From Clavaria fumosa (Eukaryota > Basidiomycota > Agaricomycetes > Agaricales > Clavariaceae), in the NCBI GenBank assembly GCA_951802425.1, contig OX637802.1:124001-188000 (forward strand): a DNA stretch of 64,000 nt. The letters run 5' to 3'. Of this stretch, positions 1 to 11,807 are shown piece by piece (within the stretch, counting starts at the first letter, position 1; each line of letters starts with the position of its first letter). The notes under the pieces are model-generated. The model ran no database searches. It saw only the letters and a program-made list of their open reading frames with translations, and was not told where the DNA came from. Position numbers and translations under genes: made by a program.

Positions 1-563
1 AGGTTCCAGGTGTTTTGAGTGTGGTATACCTTATGCTTCCAAAGATCCCAGGTTCCGAAACTACAGTGGCCAGCTGTGGCCAGATGTTAGAGAAGGGTCA
101 GCAGAAAGTGGAGCATTGGCCACTTGGTAGTGAATGGTATGGGGGGTTAGAGGGGGTATAGGGAAAGGGTGTGGGTGCTTTACATAAGTGTTTTAGTGTC
201 CAGGTCCAAAGATCCCAGGAAAATGAGTTTTTTGGGCATTTTCAGGGGATCTTTGAAAGTAGAAGCTTAGGGGATCAGGTAAGTGGCCATAAATCATTGA
301 TATACTATAGAGAATGTCTCCTCAAAGTTTCATAGGCCTCCCATGCCTACGTATTGTACAATATGCTATTCTTTGTAATGATACACTAGGAAGAGGCCAA
401 AATGAAAACCAGGGGATCTTTTGAAGTAGCAAGTGGGGTGAGACATGATCCATACAAAAGTTGTATTGTTTTACCTATAGAACATGTCTACAAAGTTCCT
501 ATAACACATTTTGCAGTTTTTTATTTTGTGGCCAAACTTGCATTGGCCATTTGTTTTACAGCT
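1..563. other. Intergenic, no gene seen
   Basis: No convincing coding sequence. The stretch is CpG-poor. It contains a motif of the form AAAGATCCCAGG several times, and its reverse-complement-like form GGGGATCTTT near 240-260 and 410-420, so it is probably decayed repeat DNA. The small ORFs here have no recognisable domain. Confidence 0.5.
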
Positions 564-2286
564 AGTCTTTCTTGTCTCGGTGGCTAACATTATTATGCCT
601 TCCTGTCTCCAATACCCATGGTGGGCCTTCTTCTTCCATTCTATCTAGCATCCATTCAAGCTCTCCTCTATCTGAGGTGCTCCCTGCTGCCCCTCTGGCA
701 CTATTAGATAGTCACCCATATACCAGCATACCATTGCCCTTATATTATTGTCTGTTCTCCTGTCTCTGCCCAAGTGACTTGATTCAGCAATTGTGTCTCC
801 CCCATATGTTGATAGCTGTGGGCCACACACTATGAAACACATGCATTCAAGCTTTGACACTGACTCAACTCACAACTGAACTGACTTTATAACATGTGGG
901 CATCCATGACACCTACTTTGACATACACCTCCAGTCAACTTTGTGCATCATGTGAGCATGGGAGTCCTGGATACCCACATTGAGATACACATCCAGCCAA
1001 CTTACTTTGTACATTGTGAGAGGTGTGGGTGTCCTGGCCATTTACACAGCATGGCTCACCTGTAACATGTCCAAGCCTGCATCACATTGGATCTTGGTAG
1101 GTATGTAGGACCTAGGTTTTGGCATGCTGGGAGTGAGCAGCACAGGTGGCATAAGTAGGATGGAGGGTGGACAGTCTGAGTGGGGTGAATGGGTGGCACA
1201 AGCAAGGTGAGTAAAGCAGGAAGCAAGCCAAGTGGTGTAGCACCAATGAGGTGAGTGGGCAGGCAGCACAAGCAGGGTGGATGGTGCAATTGGGGTGAGC
1301 AGCATGGGTGACACCAGTGGGACAAGTTTGGTGGACAAGTGCATGTGCCTATTATCAGTCAATGATATATCTGCTTGAGTAATGTATGTGTTTGCTGTGC
1401 TCATGCTTGTCATCCTGGCACTGCTCATGCTCATCAGTCATTGCTTAATGACAAGCAAACACATACATTACTCAAGCAGATATATCATTGACTGATAATA
1501 GGCACATGCACTTGTCCACCAAACTTGTCCCACTGGTGTCACCCATGCTGCTCACCCCAATTGCACCATCCACCCTGCTTGTGCTGCCTGCCCACTCACC
1601 TCATTGGTGCTACACCACTTGGCTTGCTTCCTGCTTTACTCACCTTGCTTGTGCCACCCATTCACCCCACTCAGACTGTCCACCCTCCATCCTACTTATG
1701 CCACCTGTGCTGCTCACTCCCAGCATGCCAAAACCTAGGTCCTACATACCTACCAAGATCCAATGTGATGCAGGCTTGGACATGTTACAGGTGAGCCATG
1801 CTGTGTAAATGGCCAGGACACCCACACCTCTCACAATGTACAAAGTAAGTTGGCTGGATGTGTATCTCAATGTGGGTATCCAGGACTCCCATGCTCACAT
1901 GATGCACAAAGTTGACTGGAGGTGTATGTCAAAGTAGGTGTCATGGATGCCCACATGTTATAAAGTCAGTTCAGTTGTGAGTTGAGTCAGTGTCAAAGCT
2001 TGAATGCATGTGTTTCATAGTGTGTGGCCCACAGCTATCAACATATGGGGGAGACACAATTGCTGAATCAAGTCACTTGGGCAGAGACAGGAGAACAGAC
2101 AATAATATAAGGGCAATGGTATGCTGGTATATGGGTGACTATCTAATAGTGCCAGAGGGGCAGCAGGGAGCACCTCAGATAGAGGAGAGCTTGAATGGAT
2201 GCTAGATAGAATGGAAGAAGAAGGCCCACCATGGGTATTGGAGACAGGAAGGCATAATAATGTTAGCCACCGAGACAAGAAAGACT
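564..2286. repeat. Large perfect palindrome: 833-bp arms, 57-bp centre
   Basis: Bases 564-1396 are the reverse complement of 1454-2286; paired coordinates sum to 2850 throughout. Wherever I compared the arms they are identical, and all predicted peptides recur exactly on the opposite strand. The 57-bp unpaired centre is 1397-1453. Homology stops abruptly outside 564 and 2286. The inner part of each arm is a degenerate tandem array rich in CTGCTCACCC-type words. No transposase ORF is visible. It could be a foldback element, a recent inverted duplication, or a palindromic-read assembly artefact. Confidence 0.9.
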
Positions 2287-2610
2287 GATGAAATGTGGAA
2301 ACAAAATTCTCTGTCCCTGTCCCCAGTCATCTCAGACCTTCAGAGTCTACAGTCAGCAAGTGCTTGTGCCATCCCATGCCACTCTCAATGCTTGCACCAT
2401 CCACCCCACCCTCCTTACTTGCACTGCCTACCCTGCTCAACCCACTTGTGCCATACACCCTGCCCATCCCACTTGCACTGCCCACTGCTAACCATGACTG
2501 CCACTCACCTGCTCACCCTGCTTGCACTACCCATCTCACTCAACCTAATTGCACTGCCTGCCCCACTCACCTGCTTGCCCTGCTTCCACTGCTTTGTTGA
2601 CTGACAATAT
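2287..2610. repeat. Degenerate C/T-rich tandem array
   Basis: Irregular repetition of words such as CTTGCACTGCC, CACCCTGC and CCCACTTG. Translated, it gives low-complexity Cys/His/Pro/Thr-rich peptides. It resembles the array inside the palindrome arms and probably comes from the same satellite-like sequence. I do not think it is a gene. Confidence 0.6.
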
Positions 2611-3090
2611 GTGCATGCCATTGGCTGACTATTTGCACTTATCATTGGTCAACAATATGGGCATGTTGTTGATTGAGGATTGAGTTTCCTTGGTCAATGA
2701 TATAAACTGAACTAACACTGCCAGTAGTTCTATGACATCAATGCACAGAAAGAAACAAGTACCTGTTTGCCCACCTTCCATCCTGATCCCAAGCTGCAAA
2801 CCTTATGGGATTAGTGAATGCAACAGTACACACACACTGAGTTGAGAAGAGACAGAATTATTATACAAGCAGGACATCACATATTATGAGATGAGCAAAG
2901 GAGAGGTGCACACACCACTTATCAACAATGCAGACCTGCATGCCCCAGGCATGCATGCAACTGAGCCATGCAGGGCCTATGCCAATGACAATATGTGCAT
3001 CAAGATTGCCAAGTCACAAGCAGCAAACCAAGAGACCAGTGTAGATATGTCATGGCCCCATCAATGAGGGATACCTTCACTGCTGTCACC
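2611..3090. other. Intergenic, nothing recognisable
   Basis: CpG-poor sequence without an ORF that carries a domain and without clear repeats. It lies between the tandem array and a reverse-oriented RT fragment. Confidence 0.4.
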
Positions 3091-3094
3091 ACTG

Positions 3095-3660
3095 TCAGAT
3101 TGTTCCTTGACACCAACCAAATATGTTATCTATCCTCTTGACAGCTATGAATGTCTCCACTCTTATAGCACCACCATCAGTTTGTTCCCCAGCATCAGAA
3201 TTCTTATATTCATTGACCACTGTGTCATTACCCAGGGGCATTGCAATTCCTATCTGCATCACATGTGAGAACATGGTGCCTAAGGCAGTTGCAAATGCCA
3301 TCTTTCAAACTTCTTCAGGTTCCACATGCACTTGCTTGTACACATCTGACAGATATGTACATGGCTCTAGCCATGTCTTGTCTGATCTGGTCCTGGTCAG
3401 GCAACAGGGTGATATCCCATAAGGTGTTTGCATTCTGTTTCTGACAGTCTACAACTGTCCACAGAAGCAGATTCTGGCTCATTTTTGGGATACAAAGCAT
3501 AGGATCTGCTTGCATGATGCTGCCCCTGGCTTCTAGCAACCATTGAGAGCCAACAAGTTGAATGGGCCCATTCAGATGGATGGAACCACCCCAGAAGGAG
3601 TGGGAGATTAATCAGGAAGTATCCCCAAGTTCTACCAACTACCAAAGTGATGTGTTACAT
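3095..3660 (-). pseudogene. Ty3/gypsy reverse transcriptase fragment
   Basis: Read on the minus strand, short frames carry pieces such as PDQDQIRQDMARA and AFATALGTMFSHVMQIG. These match, almost residue for residue, the RT of element A on the plus strand at 5794-5990. The fragment is broken by frameshifts and lacks the catalytic aspartates. It is therefore a second, inverted copy of the same RT segment placed just before element A. Confidence 0.75.
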
Positions 3661-3719
3661 CGCTATCTTGTGATGATATGAGATAAAACCTTGCTATTGC
3701 CCAAGGCAATAGCTGAGAT

Positions 3720-4566
3720 TAAGGGGATCAAGATTGAGCCCCCTGAGCTCTATGACAGACAAGATGATCTTGTTGTCTGGGAAAGGTGGCTCAATGGCCT
3801 CTTTAACTACTTCTACTTTTATAGAGTAGTCTGACTGCAGTTGGAGAACCAATGTGTCATGTTAGCAGGTTCACGACTGAGCAGAATAGCTGCTACTTGG
3901 TATACCCAAGAAGTAACAGGACTGTCCTGTGCTCCTCAAAGGTCCACCTTCGAGGAATTGATAACTGCTATGTTTAAGTGGTTCCTGACTGAGGTAATGG
4001 CCCAAAAGGCAGTGGATGCCTTCTACCAGGTAAAGTTCACAAAGGTGAAGGGTGCCTTGGGATTCTGGAACGAACTGGCCCAGGCAGCTGAGCAAATGCT
4101 CACCCCACCTGATGCTGGTATGATGAAGAGGCAGTTCCTTAATGGACTGCGTAATGAGATGGTGGAGGCCATCTTCAAAACTCATGCAATTAGCATCGAG
4201 GATATTATCAACACTAGTCGCCAAGTGGAAGTGACCCTCCACTACCTCCGGCAGCAGAGGGCAGTGCCTTCATCAGGGAACCCAGTGGGTACCAAAGGAA
4301 ACCCGCCCACAGGTGGAATACCTGTGGGGCAGCAGTTTGTGAGACTGTGGCCATATCGGCCACACACAGACCACAGGCCAGGGGAACCTGTTACCCTGTG
4401 GATTGACTGTGTGCAGGATGAATGCACCCCAGCCGGAGGGAGTAAACCCCAGCTAGAACTGCCCAAGGCTGGGCCACAAATTGGAGAGGAGCGGAAAGCT
4501 CCTTTAATATATTATACATGCAGGAAAGCAGGGCATTACATGAGTGCATGTCTGCAGTCACAGTGA
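3720..4566 (+). pseudogene. Element A gag (capsid/nucleocapsid) remnant
   Basis: The frame from 3841 gives 241 codons of Retrotrans_gag type (an AATWYTQEV-like motif, then a FLNGLRNEM-like motif). Coding similarity continues upstream to about 3720 past an in-frame TGA near 3830. The C-terminus has a degenerate zinc knuckle: CRKAGHYMSAC keeps the G-H-x4-C part, but the first cysteine of the CCHC motif is replaced by Tyr. Gag would form the virus-like particle in the cytoplasm. This copy is unlikely to work. Confidence 0.75.
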
Positions 4567-6590
4567 AAGCCAGAGGCTTTTAGGGGAAATGTAAGGAACT
4601 ATGCCTTACAGGAGGATCCAGGCAAGGCAGAGCCCAATAAACCGCAGGAGATACCTGTGGTTGAAAGCAAGGAGCCAGAGGACAAAAACCTACTGGAGGG
4701 AAGTTGTGGAAGATGACTATGCTGGTTGTGGGGACCAGTACAATTCTGACAAGCTCAAGGAAGAGATGGAAAGCAACCAGGTTGCTGGAATCTGTGAAGT
4801 GGAGGAAGACAATGTCCTCTACATGACAGAAGTGTGCATTGGACATGTGGATGACAGGCTGTTCTGGGCGCATGTCTGGAAAGAACAGACAGGATCGCAT
4901 CTGGTAGTAACAAAGGAGGCAAGACAATGCCTCACAGCCTACATCATGTGAACGGTATGAAAGCATACACATTTTTTGATTTGGGAAGCACCCCAGACTT
5001 AATGAGCCTGGACTTCGCACAGGTGACAAAGGTACCAACCTTCCAACTGGATAACCCAGTTCCAATCCAACTCGGCTGCATTGGCAACTAATTGATGATC
5101 ACACACAGATGCCGCATAGCAGTGGAATTGGGAGGAATACTGGTGGAAGACCAGTGTTTTGATATAGCGAACATTGATCACTATGACATTATAGTTTCAA
5201 CAGCATTCATGTACAAACACCATGTGATATTGGATGTGCACTGATGTGCAATCCATATCTGCGAAGGAAAAGGAAAAACCCTTCAGGCTATGTTGCCCAA
5301 GTGAGGAAACAGAAGTGTTACGCCTCCATGTATTGGGAAAGAGTGTGCCAAGGAAGGAAGCTCCAAAGAGCTGACTACACTTGGGCCCCTGTGACAAGGG
5401 TGAGCCCTGGAAGGGGGAGAGGCTAATGCCTCTGTAAAATTGAAAGATGATGCCTACCTCGAGGGCAGGCATGAGTACTGGTTTAACCAGTATGCTGAAC
5501 TCTTTGGGGGAGTCCCCCCCAGACCGCCTCCATTTCGGGCACTAAACCACCATATACCCTTGATAGACAAAAAGAAAGTCTATAACTATTACTTGCCTTG
5601 GTGTGCCGAGGCATTCAAGGAACAATTCTTTGAGAAAGTGAACTGTTACATTACTAACGGTTGGTGGGAAGCAGGAGCAGCATAACAGGCAGCTCATATG
5701 CTGTGTATACTGAAAAGCAGCTGGAACCCGCTGCTACAGACAGTTGTAGACTGCCAGAAATAGAATGCAAACACTGTACAGGATATTACCCCATTGCCTG
5801 ATCAAGATCAGATCAGACAGGACATGGCTAGAGCCGCATATAGGTCAAAGATTGACCTATCAGATGCATACAAACAAGTATGCGTAGAGCCTGAGGAGGT
5901 GTGGAAGATGGCATTTGTGACCGTCTTGGGCACCATGTTCTCACAGGTGATGCAGATAGGGGAATGTAATGCCCCTGCTACCTTTCAGTGCCTGATGATG
6001 CACATATTTCGTCATCAGCTGGGGAAGTATGTGCATGTGTACTTAGACAATGTATTCATCTTCTCCAAGACCTTGGAGGACCACGAGCATCACTTAGGGA
6101 TGGTCTTTGAGACCCTCAAAGGCATGAGCCTTTTCTTGAGCAAGAAATAGTGCTCATTATATGCAAAGAGCATAGATTGCTTAGGGCACATAATAGATGC
6201 CTGGTGAATCCACATTACAGTGGATAAAATGGAAAACACCAACAAGCGTTAACAAGGTACAGAGGTTCCTTGGGTTAGTACAGTACATTGGACAGTTCCT
6301 GCCCAATCTGTCTGCATATACTGGCCCGTTAGCCAGTCTGTATAGTGAAATGCAAATGTTTCACTGGAGGCCGCTCCATGATAGATGCATGGAGATGATC
6401 AAGGCATTGGCACATAAAACACCAATATTATGCCTGGTAGACACAGCAGTACAGGAGCCAATATGGCTTGTGTGCAAAACCTCAGTATTGGGTGTAGGGG
6501 CTATGTATGGCCAGGGAAGACATGAGAAACCTGCCGCCCAGATGGAAAGCTGTGGACATCCACAGCTAAACACTGAGTAATTGGTGAGTT
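4567..6590 (+). pseudogene. Element A pol 5' part: protease, RT, RNase H start
   Basis: Disconnected frames cover an aspartic protease whose catalytic D-S/T-G reads DLGST (about 4980), the RT N-terminus (PPFRALNHHIPLIDKKKVYN at 5537), and the RT palm at 5794-6150. The catalytic YxDD box reads YLDN, so polymerase activity is lost. The RT thumb/connection and RNase H start (FLGLVQYIGQFLP) follow at 6197-6580, ending where the element inverts. Several stops separate these blocks. Confidence 0.8.
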
Positions 6591-7625
6591 TCCTGCCAAA
6601 AGGCAGATGTGAATCCAGGATCATGGTTGGACACAATCGACCCTGGCAACCCATGTAGTCTCACTACATGTGTTAGAAAGAGCCATGCTAGCTCTGCTGC
6701 CATTACCAACATGGTGACTGGTACTAGGTGTACCAGTGAGGTGAGGTGGCAAATCACCACCCAGAGGTAGTCCACCTCTTTTGACATAGGAAATGGACCT
6801 ACAAAGTCCATTCCTATTGATTCCCAGGGCCGCCTGGGAATTGGGAGGGTATGTAGAAGCCCTTGCAGCTTCTGAGGGGAAGTCTTGCTTGTTTGGCACA
6901 TGTCACATGACGAGCAAAACTTCTCAATGTCCTTAGACACTGATGGCCACCAATAATAGCAGTGGACATAGTCCATCGTTATCTGCAACCCTGTGTGTCC
7001 TAGGACTGCATGGGCCTCCTGGATCACTATTCCAGGGATGCTTTTCCCTTCATGAAGGGTATGAGGCACACAGAGCACCTCATCTCCCTTTCTGTTCTCC
7101 ACAAAGATCAGGTCATCCCTGATCTTGAAACTGGTTTAATTCCCTGGTTTTTCCTGTATTATTTTAAACAGGTGATCCTGTTTGTAGCCATCACAGATGC
7201 TTTGCAGCACCCTGTCATTCCCCCCTTCCACACAGGGCCTTAACGGCACAAGTGTCTTGTCCCATACATCCCTGTCTGCTTGGGGCTCAGGCAGCAGCTG
7301 CTCCTGCTCAGTCTCCTGCTCCGCAGCAGGTGCGTGTACTTGTAGTGCGTGCACCTCCTCCAGGCATCTGTGGGGCAGCTTGTCCCCTTCAGGGTCAAGG
7401 GGAAAATCTGCCTTCACATACTCATGATCTGGATGAATCTCATCTGTCGCATCACTCATATGGTAACATGAAAGGCAATCCACAACTTTGTTGTGCTTGC
7501 CTTTAATGTAAGTAATGGAGTAGTCAAACCTCTCCATATATTCCATCCACCCGGCCTGCCAGCCAGACAAGTGCATTTGGTTCTTGAAGAACCCCAGTGC
7601 TTCATGGTCCATGTGCTTCAAAATC
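6566..7625 (-). pseudogene. Element A pol 3' part: RNase H tail and integrase (inverted)
   Basis: Minus strand. 7630-7136 encodes the RNase H end (HMDHEALGFFKNQMHLSG, then YIKGKHNKVVDCLS). 7102-6566 encodes the integrase H-H-C-C zinc domain (HAVLGH, then CSSCDMC) and the start of the catalytic core (SIGMDFVGPFP; the second Asp region reads SNHDPGFTS). The core stops at the inversion break, so the catalytic Glu and any chromodomain are missing. At the other end, near 7620, it is fused directly to the phytase-like gene. Confidence 0.8.
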
Positions 7626-8757
7626 CTCAATCGTAAATAGGTCGCAGAACGGACTGTGCGCCTCTTAGGCCAGTGTCTCGAAAAGACACAGGGTTAAAAG
7701 GCTGAAGACGTCAAGGTTCGTCAGATTGGCACCGGGTGCAGCTCTGTTCAGCTTCGCTGCCAGTGGGGGGCTATATATAGATTGCCACCAACAAGCTTCC
7801 TCATGCGCGCTGCCCATGTTGGGACACATGTTGTCGTCCAGCGTCGAGTTGCCCTGGTTACTGGAGGAAGGGAGCATGTCTAACCGTCGTGGTGTACTTA
7901 CAGTTTCAGGCAAGGCTACGGACAATCCAAAGTCATAATTATCCTGGCTTGCGGAAATAAATCCTGGGATGCACAAGCTTTATTATTTGCGAGACGTAGG
8001 ATGTTGAAATGACAGTTTACCTGCTGTCCAATTCATGGCAGACATGACAACGTGCTCAGACTCACATGCTCGCACGAAAGGCAACTGTGTCTCATTGACT
8101 AGATGCCGATATCGCATGAACGCCTCCTCCCCCGCTTCGAACAACCTGGAAAGGGGAAACGATCCGGCAGACAAACAATCAGTCGACCATACTCAATGCT
8201 GCTCAAGCGATCATCTGTACTCACTCTGCGGCACCGAAATGTAAAAGGGCATTGGTACCGAGACCATAGGTATACCGGCGGAGAAACTCATATCGCACGT
8301 CAGCGTAGTGACTGGCCGCCTTGAGCCTCACGACCGCCGCTTGGAGCTCTGCACCCTTCTTCAATGTCGGGTATCGGGCACCGTGACGCTGGAGATAAAC
8401 ACGCGTAAATCAAACAAGGAATGAAGCCCAGAGTATATGAGAGACAGACGTACGATATTGACCTATTTGAACAGTATTGCCACGAATCGACACATCAAGC
8501 AAGCGGGGCGACTGTAAAACTCACCGACCTGGACTACCTCACAAGGATGCGGGACGGGGGCGTAGCACGCAACGGGGTAGTAGGGAGACTGCTGTCCCCA
8601 TAGCCGTTCTATGCGAGGACTAGCGGGCCGTTCCAGTGGAGGTACCACGGGTCCAGATGAGAGGAGCAGCGAGATTGTCCACAGGAGAGCGATGGTGACA
8701 CAAAGGGCGAACCTGCCATGCTGTGCAGTGGCCCCTGCGGCCTTGGCAGCGAGCAAT
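7620..8757 (-). pseudogene. Histidine-acid phosphatase (phytase-like), 3'-truncated
   Basis: Minus-strand gene resembling secreted mushroom phytases, which release phosphate from phytate. A hydrophobic N-terminal segment (ALCVTIALLWTISLLL) precedes WGQQSPYYPV. The catalytic RHGARYPT begins the exon at 8388-8225. Further exons at 8145-8021 (LPFVRA, MNWTAG), 7963-7902 and 7853 onward (STLDDNMCPN, APGANL) have consensus GT-AG sites and consistent phases. A possible 9-nt exon (8430s) may join the first two. An in-frame TAA at 7667-7665 interrupts the gene before PFCDLFT, and the sequence then runs into element A at about 7620. The C-terminal half with the HD catalytic pair is gone. The start codon is unresolved (open frame, no ATG near 8757). 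Confidence 0.85.
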
Positions 8758-8879
8758 GGGTTCTGCTTTAACGATTGAGGTATCTCTTAAGCTGGACCAG
8801 TACGGCTTTCATCATTGCCACGTCTATCGTCTCCTAGATTTCTGGGTCCTCAACAACTTCCGGTTCTGCCACCTCGATT

Positions 8880-9900
8880 GATCCCAAGAGCAGTTGGGCG
8901 GTAGAGCAAAGCGATGCTTGAAGTGTCGAAGGCCTGATCCGTTGTTTTGGGGCGTGTAGGACGGATCACCGGTGCTCCATCTGGTCCTTTGCCATCGACG
9001 ATACGGTTTCCATCGTCATCATCCCTAGCTGATAGAGATTGTCAACGGAGATGGACGTCCTCGTTGCTAACCGAGTCTGGGCGCTGGCGAAGGCTACGCG
9101 GGAGCTTTTGGAGGGGGTCAGTGGACAGGATCACATCCTTTTCCAGGTCGGTGCCATTTACCCTGTCCCTATTTCTCTCGATCGAGCTCATCATTCCACG
9201 TTCGCTTTTTGTGTTGAGTTTGAGAACATGTCTCCACAGCAAACACTTATACACGATGACTACAACTTCATGTTGCAGTTGGACGCCATGTGGATGCCAC
9301 GAGACATACGTCGCCGCGCCAATGAACGGCGCAAAACTGACGCCTGCCCAGAACTCGCGCCCAATGCGGTTGATCTCCACGAGTGCGATCTTGGACATGT
9401 CTGCCCTTCTCCGAATCGTGTATATGTTGTCCTTGTTCGCCATCATCGGCGCGGTGACCGCGATGCGGAACTCGCGGTGCTGGCGGGGGTGCCGTGCCCC
9501 AGGAGTGTGATTCGAGAGTGGAGAGCCAGGAGTAGCAGATCATCTCGCAGGTCTTTCCACCTCGGACTGTTGGCACGACATGTCGAGCCAGTCGAGGAAG
9601 CGTGCGGCCGTCACTCCCGTCGTCATTGCCTCCAGTTGAGGCAGTGGTGGGGGGTCGATGACCGTACTGCCGGCGCGTGGTTCGTGAGGTGGTGATGACG
9701 ATGGTGGCGGCGGGCTAGAGATGTGAGAGTACGTTGACGAAGGGAGTGTTACTGTGGGACGAGGTTCACGTTCTCTTGAGTGTGGATGTCTAGGATCACA
9801 ATCCCTGTGCCTGTGATCACGTCTGCTTGCGGACAGTGGCTCCCAATGCCGCGATCGCCGCAATCATCGCGTTGTGATGTGAAAAGTCAGCGTACAATGT
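8880..9900 (-). pseudogene. Unrecognised minus-strand coding-like region
   Basis: CpG-rich, with long minus-strand frames that look coding but match no family I can name. One frame runs 9446-9042 and contains ADMSKIALVEINRIGREFW and ATYVSWHPHG. After a TGA following HLR (CGA expected), the same frame stays open to about 8880 (DDDDGNRIVDGKGPDGAPV). Another frame at 9863-9540 has a Pro-rich stretch, then TGVTAARFLDWLDMSC. They may be exons of one gene upstream of the phytase-like gene. Introns are not resolved. The internal TGA suggests decay. Confidence 0.35.
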
Positions 9901-9940
9901 CCGGTTTAGCGGAAATGTCTCCGGAGATCAAGATAATGGA

Positions 9941-10760
9941 TTGACTTTCTATGGCACATGTCGTGCTCGTCGCCGCGGCTGCTGCTTGTTGCCGCCGCTG
10001 ATACTCGTTGCCGCTGCCACTGCTCGTCACCCCGGCCGCTGCTGCATGTTGCCGCCGCTGTTGCTCGTCGCCGTTGCCACTGTTGCTTTTGCTGCGCCGC
10101 CGCCGCCGCTTGGCACCGCCGCTGTTGCTCGTCGCCACCGCTGTTGCTCGTCACCGCCGCCATTGTTTGTCGCCGCCGCCGCTGCTTGTCGCCGCTGTTG
10201 TTGCTCGTCGCCGCCGCTCATCACCGCCGCCGCTGTTGCTCATCGCCGCCGCCGTTGCTGTTACTCGCCGCCGCCGCCACTGCTCATCACCGCCGCTGTT
10301 GTTGCTCGTCGCCGCCACCAGCGCTCGTCGCCACCGCCGCTGTTGCTTTTGCTGCCGCTCGTCGCCGCCACTGCCGCTGCTCGTCGCCGCCGCTGCTCAT
10401 CGCCGCCGCCGCTTGTCGCCGCCACTGTTACTCGTTGCCGCCGCCACCGCCCGTCACCCTGGCCGCTGTTGCTTTTGTCCCCGGCGCCACTGTTGCTTTT
10501 GCTGCTGCTGCTCGTCGCCGCCGCTGCTGCTGCTCGTCGCCGCCGGCGCTGCTGCTGCTCGTCGCTGCCGGCGCTGCTTGTTGCCGCCGCTGTTGCTCTG
10601 CTGTTGCTGCTGTCGCCGTCAGCGCCGCTGCTGTTGCCGCTGTTGCTTTGCCACCGCTGTTACCCCTGCCGCTGTCGCCGCTGTTGCCACTGCCACTGCC
10701 TTTGCCGTTGTCGCTGCTACTGTTGCTGCACCATTGTTGCTCTTGCCGATGCGCTGGTGA
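9941..10760. repeat. GCC/GCT/GTC-rich low-complexity tract
   Basis: About 820 bp of near-continuous triplet-like repetition built from GCCGCCGCTG, TTGCTCGTCG and variants. All three plus frames stay open only because the repeat lacks stops, giving Ala/Cys/Arg/Leu/Ser polymers. I regard it as an imperfect mini/microsatellite, not a gene. Confidence 0.85.
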
Positions 10761-10899
10761 GGAGTAGTGTTGCCACAGTCCGGTTCAGGCAGGGGGCAGG
10801 AGGCGAGAGGCTGAGGCAGGGGAGGGGGAGGTGCAAAAAAAGCGGGCAGAGGGGGCAGGCAGAGGGGGAGGAGGCAGACAGGAGGTGAGCAGGAGGCAG

Positions 10900-11610
10900 G
10901 AGGCAGAGGAGGCCGACGTACTTGGTCCGTGATCCAGCCATATCCCGACGTGAGGTCCGCGCATTTCTGGTAGGCCACCCCGACGGCCGTGCTCGCGAGG
11001 AGGGTACCACTAACAGCGAGCGCATCCGCGCCCCAGCCCCAGGGGGCGGACGGCGCAGGCGACGGTGACAGCGTGGGCGCGGTGAAGACACGCAGCCCCC
11101 ACGCAGCGGCGTGTGCACGCCCCCGACCCGAAAATGCGCCCAGCACCCCCGCCACCGCGTCGCATATCCAAGCACTGGTACGCTGAACGCGAGCTTGTTC
11201 GCCAGCTCCTGCAACCGCACTTGCAGCTGGACGCGGCTCGTAGAACCTGGCGGAGACGAACAGATGGGGGTGGGAGAAATACAATCAGCAGCCACCTGAC
11301 CAGGGGAGGCGCTTACTAGGAACTGAAAGAGGGGCGTGTGGAAATTGGGATCTAGGAGAGTGTGATGCATCTGGATAAAGCTGCCTATCTAAGACCCAAA
11401 GGGAATCCCTCCATATGCTCAGGAGGTTACTCACGTTGATATGAATCACACGGCGGACAAATAGAAATAGATGTCTTGTCCACTGACCTGTCTCACCTTG
11501 CTCTGTTTGTATCGACTGGTTTACATAAGCGAACACACCGTGACGTCTTTCAGTCGATGAGAGCCAGAAAGGTTCCCGGAGGGCGCCGGATTCGGCGACG
11601 ACCACTAGTG
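10900..11610 (-). other. Possible minus-strand host exons, unidentified
   Basis: CpG-rich minus-strand frames. One frame (about 11250-10925) is Ala/Gly-rich and hydrophobic and ends GYGWITDQ immediately before a good donor (GTACGT at about 10923). A second (11605-11525) starts MVVAESGALREPFW and ends before GTGAGA. They could be exons of a membrane-associated protein, with downstream exons beyond the triplet tract, but I could not build a continuous model or name a family. Confidence 0.25.
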
Positions 11611-11807
11611 GCTACGGACGTGTGAGAAAAAAGGACCTAAAAAAGTTGGATGGGCGGCCAAGCGACGTGACACAAGATGTGATCACACAAACAAACGACA
11701 GCAGACTCGTAGCTTCGTTGTCCCGGCTGGGATGCCTCAGATGAATTTAAATTACTCCCTTCCACTTCGTTGTCCACCAAGCAAGGGTCTTCGGAACGTC
11801 ATTCTCC

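Larger units (their letters stand above)
3700..7625. mobile_element. Element A: decayed, rearranged Ty3/gypsy retrotransposon
   Basis: The order on the plus strand is gag (about 3720-4566), protease remnant (about 4940-5245), RT (5440-6150) and RNase H start (6197-6580). The rest of RNase H and the integrase then appear on the minus strand (7625 down to about 6570). The 3' half is thus inverted, with the break near 6580. No LTR or target duplication was identified. The element is CpG-poor and full of stops and frameshifts, consistent with an old copy. Confidence 0.8.

Noticed and set aside
1042..1808. Two identical ORFs of about 106-130 codons on opposite strands
   Set aside because: They are mirror images produced by the palindrome over a degenerate tandem array, with low-complexity Cys/His/Pro/Leu content.
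9941..10888. Three long overlapping plus-strand ORFs (250-315 codons)
   Set aside because: All are translations of the GCC/GCT repeat in different frames. Stop-free simple sequence, with no domain.
10717..11370. Possible P-type ATPase piece (VQLQVRLQELANKLA)
   Set aside because: The resemblance is limited to a short amphipathic helix, and none of the diagnostic ATPase motifs is present in any frame nearby.
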